Assembly (NCBI GenBank): GCA_030849465.1
Contig: JARVLF010000015.1
Location: 186,001 to 250,000, forward strand
Reading direction: 5' to 3'
DNA length: 64,000 nt
Source of the DNA: Moesziomyces globuligerus
Taxonomy: Eukaryota > Basidiomycota > Ustilaginomycetes > Ustilaginales > Ustilaginaceae
Shown here: one piece after another, positions 9,495 to 19,318 of the stretch
Layout of the letters: every line of letters starts with the position of its first letter
How positions within the stretch are numbered: position 1 is the first letter of the stretch
Notes under the pieces: model-generated
What the model saw: only the letters and a program-made list of their open reading frames with translations
What the model was told of the DNA's origin: nothing
Databases searched by the model: none
Translations under genes and position numbers: made by a program

Positions 9495-11582
9495 TCACGA
9501 ACGCGTGGCAGCGGAGCCGAGCTCACCTACGCCTCCGACCACGACGTCTTCGGTGGCAATGACGATCTCGAGCCCCCAGAGGAGCAGGGTGATGGCGACG
9601 GTGAGGAAGCGCCAGTAGATCTGATTCTTCTGGTCCAGGAGCAGCAGATGGCTGTAGACGGCGATGAGGATCAGACGCGAGTACGAGACGACGATCGAGA
9701 TGGCCGAGCCAAACGCCGGCGTCTCTGGCTTGTCGGCGGCCGAGTGAGGCGTGGGTATGCTGGCGCGTGCGCGCTTGTGCGTGCGTGTCGATGGTGGACG
9801 CGACAGACTCGGCCGCTTCCGCACCCCACCCCTCTCCTCATTCTCTCCTTCCCCAGCAACAGCAGCCGGCTCAGCGACGGGCGCCCGTGCCGGGCGTCGC
9901 CGTCTTGTGCCTCTCGCCCTACCTGCCCGGACACCGCGGCCGGCAGCCGGAGGTGGCGACTTGAGCGTATCCGCCAGCGTCGGTTCGGGCTCCTTGAGCT
10001 GGTCGGCGAGCGAAGGCGCGTCGTCATGGTATGCGATCCCGCTATCGTCCTCCGAGTACCTTGCGCTATCCGTCTCGCTCTCGTCGTCGAGCTCGGCATC
10101 CAACGGCGTCCTCCTCCTCGTCCGTCGCCTCACCCTGCGCCGCTGCAGAATCCAGCGCGCCTCGTCCTCATCCCAAACCTCCTCCTCGAGCTCCTCGATC
10201 TCGGTCGCCGCGTCGCTCTCCTCGTCGCTCGACTCGCTGCTCCAGTCGCTCTCCTCTTCCCCGCCTCCACGGCTGGTTCGACCCCAGCTGGCCCTCTGCG
10301 CATCGTCGCGTGCCTCTCGCGGCGCAGTACCCTTGAGCATCGGCAGGATGCGGCTTGCGGCATACAGCACCATCAGCCGGTATACGAGCGAGACGATGAC
10401 CGACTTGGGCAGCGCCGCCGCCGCCGCGTGTAGAAAGTCCACCGACTGGCCTAGCCAGTGTGCGATGACCTCGACGCCGCCGCCCGCCGCCCGGAGCAGC
10501 TTGCTGGTCAGCGGCGCCTGGAGCGAGCTCGGCAGCGTGTCGACAAACGCGCGTCCGTGCGTGTCGACCTTGAAGCTGCGGATCAGCGAGATGGGATCGG
10601 GCGTAAACGAGAGGCTGGGCCCGAGCTGGTAGATGTTGAAGACGACGTAGGCGAACATGAGGCTCGTCTCGATGACGTTGCCCTTTCGGATGGCAAAGGC
10701 GATGGCGGTGAGCCAGAGCGTCGAGGTGACCGAGGTGGCGATCGCCGCCGCCGTGCCTGGCCTGTCCTTGGTGGCGCCGTCGAACGACACGTAGAGTGCG
10801 AATGCCGCGGTGACATAGATGGTGGCGGAGACGAGCAGGAAGAAGATCTGCCACACCTCGCTGGCGCCAAAGCCGAGCGAGGCGAGCGAGCGCATGATAA
10901 AGGTGTTGGACACCCATGCCGCGCTCCTGGGTGGCTGCGCGCCCTGCTGGGCCGCACGCGGATAGCGCGATGGTGCTGCGAGGGACGAGGCGATGATCCA
11001 GCGCGAGGTGGAGGCCAGCGACTGAATGACGAGCAACGAGGCGACACCCTCGAGCAGGCTGAAGAAGGGGCTCGAGATGCGGAGGAGCGTGTGCCACCAG
11101 CGGGGCACGCGACGGGCCAGCCAGAAGAAGAGCGCGACCGAGGTGGAAACGAGTTGATCGAGAGAGGCCAAGCCGGTGAGCGAGTGGGGCTCGTCGAGAG
11201 CGTCTGGCTCGAGGTGGGTGCGGCTCTTGCGGGAGAAGAGGCTGGTGATGGCCTCGCTGGCTGTGCTGTGTTGACTGTCCGACCTACGCGGCGGGAAGAT
11301 GGTGGCGGAGGGCGGCGAGTAGACGTTGAAGCATACGAGCAGGCAAGCGGGGACGACGACGAACTGAAAGACGGCGAGCGTCTGGCCGATCCAGGCGAGG
11401 CGGGTGCCGCGTGTTAGCAGGCGGACGGTGGAGAGGAAGAGGTAGTAGGAGGCGAGCGAGGCCGAAAGCGCGAGGAATGCATCCTGACCTGCGATATCGA
11501 GCGCGAGTGGCAGGTAGAAGAGCACCTGGATGAAGGTGGCCACGCGGCCAAAGTTGACGGCCAGCGTGCTCGCGTACGACAT
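9495..11582 (-). CDS. ICE2: ICE2-family ER membrane protein
   Basis: A 695-residue polytopic ER protein. In yeast Ice2 acts in cortical ER inheritance, phospholipid homeostasis and use of lipid droplets for membrane growth. Stretches that align well by eye with yeast Ice2 are SSPFFSLLEGVASLL, KGNVIETSLMFAYVV, VYRLMVLYAASRILPML and LILIAVYSHLLLL. Yeast Ice2 has about 490 residues; the extra length here is mostly a charged insert of about 190 residues between the last two conserved blocks, with acidic Glu/Asp/Ser runs followed by Arg-rich runs. I chose the ATG at 11582 (MSYASTLAVNF), which directly precedes the first hydrophobic helix; an in-frame ATG at 11657 would add 25 residues. Single exon. 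Confidence 0.85.
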   Translation of the reverse strand: MSYASTLAVNFGRVATFIQVLFYLPLALDIAGQDAFLALSASLASYYLFLSTVRLLTRGTRLAWIGQTLAVFQFVVVPACLLVCFNVYSPPSATIFPPRRSDSQHSTASEAITSLFSRKSRTHLEPDALDEPHSLTGLASLDQLVSTSVALFFWLARRVPRWWHTLLRISSPFFSLLEGVASLLVIQSLASTSRWIIASSLAAPSRYPRAAQQGAQPPRSAAWVSNTFIMRSLASLGFGASEVWQIFFLLVSATIYVTAAFALYVSFDGATKDRPGTAAAIATSVTSTLWLTAIAFAIRKGNVIETSLMFAYVVFNIYQLGPSLSFTPDPISLIRSFKVDTHGRAFVDTLPSSLQAPLTSKLLRAAGGGVEVIAHWLGQSVDFLHAAAAALPKSVIVSLVYRLMVLYAASRILPMLKGTAPREARDDAQRASWGRTSRGGGEEESDWSSESSDEESDAATEIEELEEEVWDEDEARWILQRRRVRRRTRRRTPLDAELDDESETDSARYSEDDSGIAYHDDAPSLADQLKEPEPTLADTLKSPPPAAGRGVRAGRARGTRRRRPARAPVAEPAAVAGEGENEERGGVRKRPSLSRPPSTRTHKRARASIPTPHSAADKPETPAFGSAISIVVSYSRLILIAVYSHLLLLDQKNQIYWRFLTVAITLLLWGLEIVIATEDVVVGGVGELGSAATRS

Positions 11583-12189
11583 GCTTGCAAGTGTCGGTAT
11601 TGGCGATGGCTGTGCGTGGGCGAAGCGGGACTGCAGAAAGCTGGCGGCGTGGTGCAAGTCTTAGGAGTGAAAGCAAGCCATGGTCGTAGCTGCAGGCGGA
11701 GACAAGGATGGAAAGGAGGGACGGTCGTACACTGTCGAGATGGGTGGGATGCAGGGGAGAGGTGAATCGACCTCGCGGAGGGTGGGGGCGGGGTATGCGG
11801 CACGAGCGTTGAAGCAGCGTGCGGCGACGTGCGCGATGGAGCGATCGCAGTGCCAGGGCAGGGATAAGGTATGCAGCGAAAGAGAGAGTGAGAGTGATGG
11901 TTATGCGGAAAGGAGCGACGGATGGCGCAGCTCGCCGATAACGACCCCACGCATCACAGGAAGAGAGCGCGCCGCCTTCGCATCGCATCGCCGGATGGGT
12001 GATTCGCGAGTGAATCGGCATCGGCATTTCCATGGCAGCTAAAAGCGAGAGTCTAACACTTTGAAATGATGCGCTCCGCGAAATTTTTCGGATTGGCAGC
12101 CTAAACCACAGCCAAAAGTAGCCGAGCGTGCAGGAAATGCATGGATTGGCAGGCTCAAGGGTCGTGCGAGCTGTGCATTCTTCTTTGCG

Positions 12190-12224
<35 letters not shown>

Positions 12225-12249
12225 AGACGCTGCTCCACATCCCAGCAAG
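11583..12249. other. divergent promoter region: ICE2 / DYS1
   Basis: This 667-bp gap has a CT-rich leader (minus sense) next to ICE2 at about 11640-11830, and a trinucleotide repeat next to DYS1, listed separately. Two upstream ATGs at 12137 and 12141 open short frames that overlap the DYS1 start in other frames; they matter only if the transcript begins before them. Confidence 0.5.
12190..12222 (+). repeat. (GAC)11 microsatellite upstream of DYS1
   Basis: Eleven perfect GAC units end 27 nt before the DYS1 ATG. The tract is in frame with DYS1 and would encode poly-Asp, but there is no in-frame ATG before it, so it is probably leader sequence. Confidence 0.9.
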
Positions 12250-13407
12250 ATGGCAGATGCAAGCGCAGCATCCGCGCAAGCCGCCAACGGCGCCAACGGC
12301 TCGGTGGCGTCGGCGCAGGCGGCAGTGTTTGTGCAGTCGCAGCCTCTGCCCACGGACACCCCCACCGTAGTCGGGCCGGACTTTGAAACGCAGGACCCGA
12401 ACGACCTGCTCGCACTGCTCTCGAGCATGTCGAAAGTGGGCTTTCAGGCGACCGGCGTATCGCAAGCCATCCAGATCGTCGAAGAGATGCGAAGCTGGCG
12501 GTTGTCGGACGACGCTGCGTACCAAGCGTCGACGGAGGCGGACAAGCCAAGCCTCGTCGAGGCGCAGCAGACCGGGTGTCGGATCTTCCTGGGCTTTACG
12601 TCGAACCTAGTGTCTTCGGGACTGCGCGAGGTGATCAAGTTCCTGGTCAAGCACCGCATGGTGTCTGCGCTCGTCACGACGGCAGGCGGCATCGAGGAGG
12701 ACCTGATCAAGTGCCTTGGACCCACGTACCTCGGCGACTTTAGTCTTGACGGCGCGACGCTGCGCAAGCAGGGACTCAACCGCATCGGCAACCTGCTCGT
12801 GCCGAACGACAACTACTGCAAGTTTGAGGACTGGGTGATGCCCATCCTCGACGCGATGCGTGCGGAGCAGGGCGACGATGTGGCCAACGCCTGGTCGCCC
12901 AGCCGGGTCATCGAGCGACTGGGCCGCGAGATCGACGACGAGAGCAGCATCCTCTACTGGGCGGCCAAGAACGAGATCCCCGTCTTCTGCCCCGCGCTCA
13001 CCGACGGCAGTCTGGGCGACATGATCTACTTCCACTCGTACAAGAACCCGGGCCTGACGATCGACCTGGTCAAGGACATTCGAAGGCTCAACGATCTGTC
13101 GGTCAAGGCGCCCAAGGCGGGGATGATCATCCTCGGCGGCGGTGTATGCAAGCACCAGATCGCCAACGCCATGCTCTTCCGCAACGGCGCCGACTTTAGC
13201 GTCTACATCAACACGGGGCAGGAGTTCGACGGCTCCGACTCGGGCGCGCGGCCGGACGAGGCGGTGAGCTGGGGCAAGATCAAGTCGGCGGCCAACGGCG
13301 GCAAGAACGTAAAGGTGTACTGCGACGCCACCATCATCTTCCCCATGATCGTCGCTGCTACCTTTGGTCGCGCGCACTGGGCGGTCAAGCATGCGTCGCA
13401 AGCATAG
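12250..13407 (+). CDS. DYS1: deoxyhypusine synthase
   Basis: A 385-residue NAD-dependent cytosolic enzyme that transfers the aminobutyl group of spermidine to one lysine of eIF5A, the first step of hypusine formation. Length fits the family. Conserved blocks include [25 protein letters not shown] and [14 protein letters not shown]. The catalytic lysine that forms the enzyme imine is K355 in NVKVYCDAT, equivalent to human K329. The N-terminal 35 residues are Ala/Ser-rich and not conserved. Single exon, ATG at 12250 preceded by AGCAAG. A GAC microsatellite sits just upstream. It is an essential enzyme in fungi; identity is certain. Confidence 0.97.
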   Translation: MADASAASAQAANGANGSVASAQAAVFVQSQPLPTDTPTVVGPDFETQDPNDLLALLSSMSKVGFQATGVSQAIQIVEEMRSWRLSDDAAYQASTEADKPSLVEAQQTGCRIFLGFTSNLVSSGLREVIKFLVKHRMVSALVTTAGGIEEDLIKCLGPTYLGDFSLDGATLRKQGLNRIGNLLVPNDNYCKFEDWVMPILDAMRAEQGDDVANAWSPSRVIERLGREIDDESSILYWAAKNEIPVFCPALTDGSLGDMIYFHSYKNPGLTIDLVKDIRRLNDLSVKAPKAGMIILGGGVCKHQIANAMLFRNGADFSVYINTGQEFDGSDSGARPDEAVSWGKIKSAANGGKNVKVYCDATIIFPMIVAATFGRAHWAVKHASQA

Positions 13408-14114
13408 ACCCTCTCCGCTCCACCTCTGCTCTAAACATCATGTACTTGTACCGCTCCTGCAATCTAGAGACGCCGTGTCATCGCCGATGGAAGCGATTCG
13501 AATCGCATCGCCGATCGTGTGGGTGCGTGGATGAAGGCATTTCTGCTCTGCGGCGACGCTGAGCCGAAGTTTCCCAAAGGCAGCGGCGAAAATACAAGGC
13601 TCAGGCGGGTTGTGTTTCTCTCCTTTTGTTTTCTGCTTTCCGAAGGGCATGCAGAGAGGGGCGACGCGCGCCAAGTCGAAGGGTTTCTGAATGTGTTGGT
13701 CTCGGAGGAAGAGCCGAGCGCCAGCGCAGCGCAGTCGCTCGCTCGCCGGCCGGCATGCAGCCGTTGGGCAGAAAACTAGGTCTGCGCCTGCAGCGCACTG
13801 CATAACAGTCACAGTCGCAGAGTAACAGCGTCTGCGCTGATCGCTAGCTTTCAAGAGCTTGGCTCCCACTCTGCGCCTCCATTCCGGCACAACATTCACA
13901 TTCCGCCTCCCCCGCTCCAGCATGCTGTCGCTGCACTCACCCCTCGTCGGCTGCGCATGCGCTTGTCTGCGCTCCACCTGCCGATCCCTCTGCGCAGCCG
14001 AGCGTTCTTGGCCGCCGAGTCGAACCTCCTCTCCTACCCCTCCTCCTCCTCCTCCTCGTCCTCGTTCCTCCGTCTTGCTTCCCCTCTCCATCATAGACCG
14101 ATAGAAACGACACC
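13408..14114. other. intergenic, DYS1 3' side and hydrolase promoter
   Basis: A 707-bp gap between two plus-strand genes. The last 80 bp are strongly CT-rich with a (TCC)n-like run at about 14039-14062, as expected for a leader. I see no gene in it; the open frame on the minus strand is Gly/Arg-rich and looks like a GC artefact. Confidence 0.5.
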
Positions 14115-15611
14115 ATGGTCAAGCTCTCTGCACTCCAAACCGCGGCTGCGCTCGCCATGGCGGGATCTGCCATCGCCGCCGACATCCACGGCCTCAACCG
14201 ATCCAGCCAGAAGCTGCACAATCGCCAGAGCTCGGGTTCCATCATGGCTTCCGACTACCGCAACGGTGCTGCTGCGCCTGGCGCGCGTGCAGGCGACGCG
14301 GGCGGCCAGACGGTCGTCATCGACTCGGACGGCGGCCACGACGACAACTCGCAACGCGCCGGCTGCCCCACCATCTTTATCGGCTCCGCAGCCGTCGGCG
14401 GCTCGTTCAGCTCCGGCTGGACCGAGATGCCCCAGGTGCTCGGCTTCGACACCATGCGCGACCTCACGCTCGGCAGCGGCGCCGTACAGCCCTACATCAT
14501 CGAACGCGGCAAGACCGCCGCCAACATCAAGCGCGTCGTCATCACCCAGCCCGGCCTCCCGCGCGACTACTGGAAGTACGCCAACCTCGTCCGCAACTCG
14601 CTCCTCTGCGCCTCGGTCAATTCGTCCCTCGGCATCAACCGCGACGAGATCCTCATCGCCGCTCCCACCTGGTTCAGCACCAACGACGCCTCGGCCGGCT
14701 CGGCCCAGAGCAACGATCTCGTCTTCAACGGCGGAGGTTGGGCCACCGGCGTCGACTCCGCTGGCCCCAATGGCGCCTCCATCTCGTCGTTCGAGGCACT
14801 CGATGCGCTCGTCTCCAAGTTCTTTGACAAGTCCACCTACCCCAACGTCCAGCAGGTCGTCATTGCCGGCCACTCGCTCGGCGGCTCCTTCACCCAGCAC
14901 TACGCCATGCTCCGCAAGGAGAACCAGGCCCAGGACGGCATGATGAGCTACTTTGTCGGCAACCCGGGCGCCTACGTCTGGCCCACCGAACAGCGTCCCG
15001 TCCAGAACCCGGGCGGCAACTGCGCCAGCTCGGCCGATGAGTGGGGCTACGGTCTTCAGGCGCTTCCTTCGTACGGCCAGGGTCAGGGCAGCGCCAGCAG
15101 CATCGCACAGCGCTACTACGGCCGCACCGTCACCTACGGCCTCGGCCTCCAGGACAACGAGGGCGGCGATAGCCACTGCGAGGCCCAGTACCAGGGCACC
15201 TCGCATCTCACCCGCGGACAGAACTTCCAGCGCGCCCTCCAACAGGCCAACGGCGGCAACGTGCCCCGCAGCCACACCTTCAACTACGTCGCCAACGTCG
15301 CCCACGAGGACTACCTCATCTTCAGCGACCCCAACAGCCAGTACTACCTCTTCTCCCACGGAACCAACTTCGCCGCCTCCGCCTCGGCCACTTCCTCCGC
15401 AGCGGCCGCCTCGCCCACCGGCAAGAAGGGCTCCTCCTCGGCCAGCCAGGCTGCATCCGGCTCGGCCGCTGCACCGGCCTCGTCTGGCTCCGCAGCTGCT
15501 TCGTCATCCGGAAGCTCCAGCAGCGCTGGCTCGCTCGCATTCGCCTCGCCGGTCGCTCTCGTCTCGGCTGTCCTCGCCTCCTCGGCCGCTTACCTCGCGC
15601 TCATCCTCTAG
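14115..15611 (+). CDS. secreted, probably GPI-anchored alpha/beta hydrolase
   Basis: A 498-residue extracellular protein. A signal peptide covers about residues 1-21 (MVKLSALQTAAALAMAGSA, cleavage likely after AIA). The nucleophile elbow is GHSLGG with S254 as predicted catalytic serine. A histidine in NVAHEDYLIF near the end of the domain is a good candidate for the catalytic His. The last 100 or so residues are Ser/Ala-rich and finish in a hydrophobic segment, the pattern of a GPI-anchor signal, so the enzyme probably sits on the plasma membrane or cell wall. Substrate cannot be read; lipase, esterase or peptidase activity are all possible. Single exon; ATG context is CACCATGG. Confidence 0.8.
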   Translation: MVKLSALQTAAALAMAGSAIAADIHGLNRSSQKLHNRQSSGSIMASDYRNGAAAPGARAGDAGGQTVVIDSDGGHDDNSQRAGCPTIFIGSAAVGGSFSSGWTEMPQVLGFDTMRDLTLGSGAVQPYIIERGKTAANIKRVVITQPGLPRDYWKYANLVRNSLLCASVNSSLGINRDEILIAAPTWFSTNDASAGSAQSNDLVFNGGGWATGVDSAGPNGASISSFEALDALVSKFFDKSTYPNVQQVVIAGHSLGGSFTQHYAMLRKENQAQDGMMSYFVGNPGAYVWPTEQRPVQNPGGNCASSADEWGYGLQALPSYGQGQGSASSIAQRYYGRTVTYGLGLQDNEGGDSHCEAQYQGTSHLTRGQNFQRALQQANGGNVPRSHTFNYVANVAHEDYLIFSDPNSQYYLFSHGTNFAASASATSSAAAASPTGKKGSSSASQAASGSAAAPASSGSAAASSSGSSSSAGSLAFASPVALVSAVLASSAAYLALIL

Positions 15612-16000
15612 ACTGTACCACACCAACCTCACGCACTCTCGTTTCCCTGTACAAGCGATGGCTGCACGGAAGAAACACATTCGCTGATGCCGTGATCGTA
15701 CAAAAGCATGTGTGGGGCTTGCTTCGATGTCCAACAGCTGTGTGCGTGTCAAGGGCCCAGTGGGCCAGAAAGACAAGTTTTGAAGATCGCGATTCGCGTG
15801 CGTCGCGGTGAATTTGGAATCGGGCGATGCGTCGGGGGTCGCGAGGCGGTGTGGGCAGAACCAACACTTTACGACTCTGACGCCGAGACGTGGAGGTGTC
15901 GGGTTTGCCTGTCCACCTCCATCGTTGGTCCTCGTTTGCTTTGCTTCTCGATCTCGTCGATTGCAAGGTGTCTACATTCGGGGCGGGTGGCACTGGCAGC
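15612..16000. other. intergenic, hydrolase 3' end and EXS-gene promoter
   Basis: A 389-bp gap between two plus-strand genes. The frame of the downstream gene stays open back to 15890, but that part lacks conserved features. I see no TATA box or repeat. Confidence 0.45.
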
Positions 16001-17548
16001 ATGAGTGATCCTGCGCCTCCGCTGCCCTCGGATCCGGGCTCGGGGCGCGAGCTCTGGTCGTTCTCCGCCTGGTTCCCGCCGCCGTACCGCGTGCTGCTGC
16101 TCGCTTCGATCGGTCTGCTGCTCTTTGCGGCCAACGTGCACATCCTACAGACCAAGGGAATCGATCTCTTCGCCCTCTTCCGTGCCGACGAGCACGAGAA
16201 GCGTCGCAGCAGCAACCCACATGCTTTTCACCGCAGCACTACTGGCGCAGCCACCCAGTACGGATCCTATCACAACACATCCCGCCCCACAACGACCGAT
16301 AGCGCCAGTGGTGCGATCTTGCCGACGACGCAGAACGCAGCAGCACCACCGCAGGGCATCACGACGCGGCCGCTGCTGGTGTTCGGCGCAGCACAGCTCG
16401 TCTGGGCGCTCGCAGGGTGGGCGTCGTACAGGTACTATGTCGATAGCCTCGAGGGCGATCCCAGAGGACGACATGCCCAGGCGCTGCAGGGCTTCGCAGT
16501 GACCGGTGCTGCAGCAGCATTACTCTGGCCAGGCAACCTCTTCTTCAAACCGATGCGCAGGGCGTTCGGACGCGCACTGCTGCTCATCCTCTCGCCGAGC
16601 CTCTCGCAGACCATCCCGTTCAGCCACGTCATCCTGGCCGACACGCTCACCTCGTTCGCCAAGGTGCTGGGCGACGTGTGGCTCACCGCGTGCTTCCTCG
16701 TGCCGCGCAAGGAGCACCACACGTGGTGGAATGGCAAGGGCTCGATCGCGGTGCCCGTGCTCATCTCGCTGCCGTATCTGGTGCGGTTTCGACAGTGCCT
16801 CTCCGAACACGCTACCTCGACGGGTGGGGTGGAGGGGAGGAATACGAGGCCGTTGTGGAATGCGGCCAAGTATGCCTCTGCGTTTCCCGTGATCTGGCTC
16901 AGCGCATGGTACGAGGCGGACCGAGATGCGGCCAAGCACGAGGGCGACTGGATGTCGCGCTACACGCTCTGGTTGGCCGCGGTGGGTGTCAATTCGATCT
17001 TCAGCTTTTGGTGGGATGTGACCAACGACTGGGGACTCTCGCTGCTGCTGCCGGGCAACTTGCAGTCGTTGTCGAGCGTGGCGCAGAATGCGACGCACCT
17101 GCATCGACGTGCGGTCTCGTATGCGCCGCTTCCTGCCGACGTACCGGATGCATTGGCCATGTCGCGCCTTCGGCCGGACGAGAAACCCAACCCGGCGAGC
17201 GCACGGGTCGAAGCACCGGTAGCGAGCACCTCGCTTGCTCCGCCTACGCTCAGCTCCGGATCGCCGACGCATAGCAGAAGACTCTCGCGGGTCGAGCGGA
17301 TGCTCCGCCCACAACCGGCGCTGCTCTTTGCGGCGTGGATGTACCAGCTCGCCATCGTGCTCGACCTCCTCCTCCGCTTCCTCTGGTCGCTCAAGCTCTC
17401 GTCGCATCTCCACCACCTCGTCGAATGGCAGGGCGGCGTCTTCTCCTTTGAGCTGCTCGAAATCGTCCGTCGCGCCGTTTGGCTCCTCTTCCGCGTAGAG
17501 TGGGAGGTCGTACGTCGCTCTCAATCCACCCACGTCGCTCTGGACTAG
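16001..17548 (+). CDS. EXS-domain (Erd1-like) membrane protein
   Basis: A predicted 515-residue polytopic protein with an EXS domain. Telling stretches are VLISLPYLVRFRQCL, then FPVIWLSAWYEA and FSFWWDVTNDWGLS, a pattern shared by yeast Erd1 and the C-terminal half of XPR1/Syg1 phosphate exporters. There is no SPX domain, which favours the Erd1 group: Golgi proteins needed for retention of ER luminal proteins and for phosphate recycling from glycosylation. It is longer than yeast Erd1 (362 aa) because of a Ser/Thr-rich loop at about 65-115 and another linker after the conserved core. I chose ATG 16001 (MSDPAPP); an ATG at 15890 would add a 37-residue non-conserved leader. Converges on OPI10 with 113 bp between stops. 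Confidence 0.8.
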   Translation: MSDPAPPLPSDPGSGRELWSFSAWFPPPYRVLLLASIGLLLFAANVHILQTKGIDLFALFRADEHEKRRSSNPHAFHRSTTGAATQYGSYHNTSRPTTTDSASGAILPTTQNAAAPPQGITTRPLLVFGAAQLVWALAGWASYRYYVDSLEGDPRGRHAQALQGFAVTGAAAALLWPGNLFFKPMRRAFGRALLLILSPSLSQTIPFSHVILADTLTSFAKVLGDVWLTACFLVPRKEHHTWWNGKGSIAVPVLISLPYLVRFRQCLSEHATSTGGVEGRNTRPLWNAAKYASAFPVIWLSAWYEADRDAAKHEGDWMSRYTLWLAAVGVNSIFSFWWDVTNDWGLSLLLPGNLQSLSSVAQNATHLHRRAVSYAPLPADVPDALAMSRLRPDEKPNPASARVEAPVASTSLAPPTLSSGSPTHSRRLSRVERMLRPQPALLFAAWMYQLAIVLDLLLRFLWSLKLSSHLHHLVEWQGGVFSFELLEIVRRAVWLLFRVEWEVVRRSQSTHVALD

Positions 17549-17661
17549 TTTGACCCCCCCACAGCCGCCCCTGTGGCTTTCTCTAGACTCACACTCGCAT
17601 CTCTTTTGCTTCACTATGCGCACGTCGAAACACGGGGTATTGAATTGGACTTGCGGGAGCA

Positions 17662-18246
17662 TCACTCTTGCTTGTCCAGGAAGCCGGGGCCTTGGGTGCG
17701 CAGCTTGCGCTCGAGCTGTTCGAGCCACTTGTGCAGGAGCGGAGCGGTCTGTGGGGCGCTGTCGGGCGCGAACGAGCTCAGGTAGGCGTAGGCGTTTTTG
17801 GCGATCTTGGGCGCGACCTGCAACGCCTCTTGGTCGTTGGCACCCTTGGCAGCTGGCTTGGGGGCTGTGGGGAGGGATGCGAGTTGCTGGTCGACGAGGT
17901 GGTCCGGTTCGATGCTGATACCGAGCGTGGCGCTGACGGGAGCTGCTGCTCCCACCGCAGACGAGGAGGGTGGAGAGACCTTGAAGATCGCGCTGGGTTT
18001 CGAGTTGCGTATGCATCCGAGCAGCTTCCATTCTCCCGCAGCAGCGTTTGTGGCCGTGGGGGTGGAGTGGGGCCAGAGGAGGTGGACGGTGGCCGAGAAG
18101 CCGGGAGGGAAGGGTTGGACGCCGGTCATGAAGACGACGACGTGCGAGATGGCGGCGGCATCGTCGAGGGTGAAGACGCAGTGCGTATCGTCCACCTGCT
18201 GCGGAGCTGCGAGCGGTAGACGACCAGGCAGGACGACGGAGAACAT
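17662..18246 (-). CDS. OPI10: Hikeshi/OPI10-family Hsp70 nuclear import carrier
   Basis: A 194-residue protein matching human Hikeshi (197 aa) along its length. Shared blocks include the N-terminal VVLPGRL, ISHVVVFMTGVQPFPPGF, KPSAIFKVS and the C-terminal LLHKWLEQLERKL. Hikeshi carries Hsp70 into the nucleus under heat stress by binding FG-nucleoporins; the yeast homologue Opi10 was found through inositol overproduction. Single exon. It is divergent from NOP16 over only 286 bp. Confidence 0.93.
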   Translation of the reverse strand: MFSVVLPGRLPLAAPQQVDDTHCVFTLDDAAAISHVVVFMTGVQPFPPGFSATVHLLWPHSTPTATNAAAGEWKLLGCIRNSKPSAIFKVSPPSSSAVGAAAPVSATLGISIEPDHLVDQQLASLPTAPKPAAKGANDQEALQVAPKIAKNAYAYLSSFAPDSAPQTAPLLHKWLEQLERKLRTQGPGFLDKQE

Positions 18247-18532
18247 GACCTTGGCCTCGAGCGATCAAGAGCGCGGTTGCAATGCAGAGTGCAACGTGTA
18301 CGAGCACCGGGCGGCTTGGTTTGCCAACACGAGGCCAACTCCACATGGCGTTGGAGCGTCTTGCCAGAGATTTGCGATCGGGGGCATTTTGGGATCGGGT
18401 TGGTGGGAGTTGGCCGAAATCCGAGGCTGAAGATTTTGGCGGGCGTTGCAAGGCGTGGTGTGAAATTTTGCCCAGAACCCTTTCGGTGCAGGTTGCTCGA
18501 CCACCATCATCCCTGTAGGCACTCGAGACACG

Positions 18533-19204
18533 ATGGCGAATCCACGACAGCGTCGCAAAGCTCGGTCGGGCACGTCGCTCAAGCCTTCGCTCAACGCAAA
18601 GCAGCGCATGCGAAAGCGTCTCGCACGCGCACCCACCGTACACGGCGCCGACATCCTCAAGGACTCGTACGACCCCACGCTCACGCTCAAGCAGAATTAC
18701 GCCCGCCTCGGCCTCATCCCCTCGCTCGACGTCCGTCCCAACTCTGGTGGCACAGAACGGCCCTCCACCTCGACCTCCTCGTCCTCCTCGGCGCCTGGCG
18801 AGTCGCAACGCCCTCGCAAGGGCATGGCCAAGCTCGTCCGCGACGATGACGGCAACATCGTCGACATTGTCGAGGCTACCGAAACCGACGACACGACTCC
18901 TTGGGGTAAGGCGATGGACAACAGCGTGGAAGAGCGCGAGGACGTACACACCTTCATCCCTGACTCGAACAAGCAAAGCACTAGCGTCGTCGAAAAACTC
19001 CAGACCATGGCCGCTCAAGCCGAACCCGTACACAGACACACCAGCCAGCACGAGTCGCAGTGGCTCGCCGACCTCGTCGCCAAGCACGCAGACGACTACG
19101 AAGCCATGGCCCGAGACCGCTCGCTCAACCTCTGGCAAAAGACCCCCGGCGAGATCCGTCGCGCCATCAACAAGGCCGGCGGTCCCTCGGCTTTGTTGTC
19201 GTGA
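18533..19204 (+). CDS. NOP16: ribosome biogenesis protein NOP16
   Basis: A 223-residue nucleolar protein needed for 60S subunit assembly. The start is basic and carries the family pattern (MANPRQRRKARSG, then AKQRMRKR), followed by DILKDSYDPTLTLKQNYARLG, a stretch that in this family reads W-D-x-x-x-T-x-x-x-N-Y, here with Tyr in place of Trp. The C-terminal block WLADLVAKHADDYEAMARD and LWQKTPGEIRRAI is diagnostic. The middle is low complexity. Length fits. Single exon, divergent from OPI10 and convergent with moaC (114 bp between stops). Confidence 0.93.
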   Translation: MANPRQRRKARSGTSLKPSLNAKQRMRKRLARAPTVHGADILKDSYDPTLTLKQNYARLGLIPSLDVRPNSGGTERPSTSTSSSSSAPGESQRPRKGMAKLVRDDDGNIVDIVEATETDDTTPWGKAMDNSVEEREDVHTFIPDSNKQSTSVVEKLQTMAAQAEPVHRHTSQHESQWLADLVAKHADDYEAMARDRSLNLWQKTPGEIRRAINKAGGPSALLS

Positions 19205-19318
19205 AAAAAAACGCTTCGTCCACTTTGTATTTGTATCCTCGCTACGCATGAATGCACTTTCCCCTCACCGGCTTTCATCTGTTCAGGAAGCTTTCTGCAG
19301 TGGTGCGCGGAGGGGCAA

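Noticed and set aside
16520..19249. A 909-codon minus-strand frame crossing three genes
   Set aside because: It overlaps EXS, OPI10 and NOP16 sequence and is Arg/Pro/Ala-rich noise; the three genes have clear family motifs.
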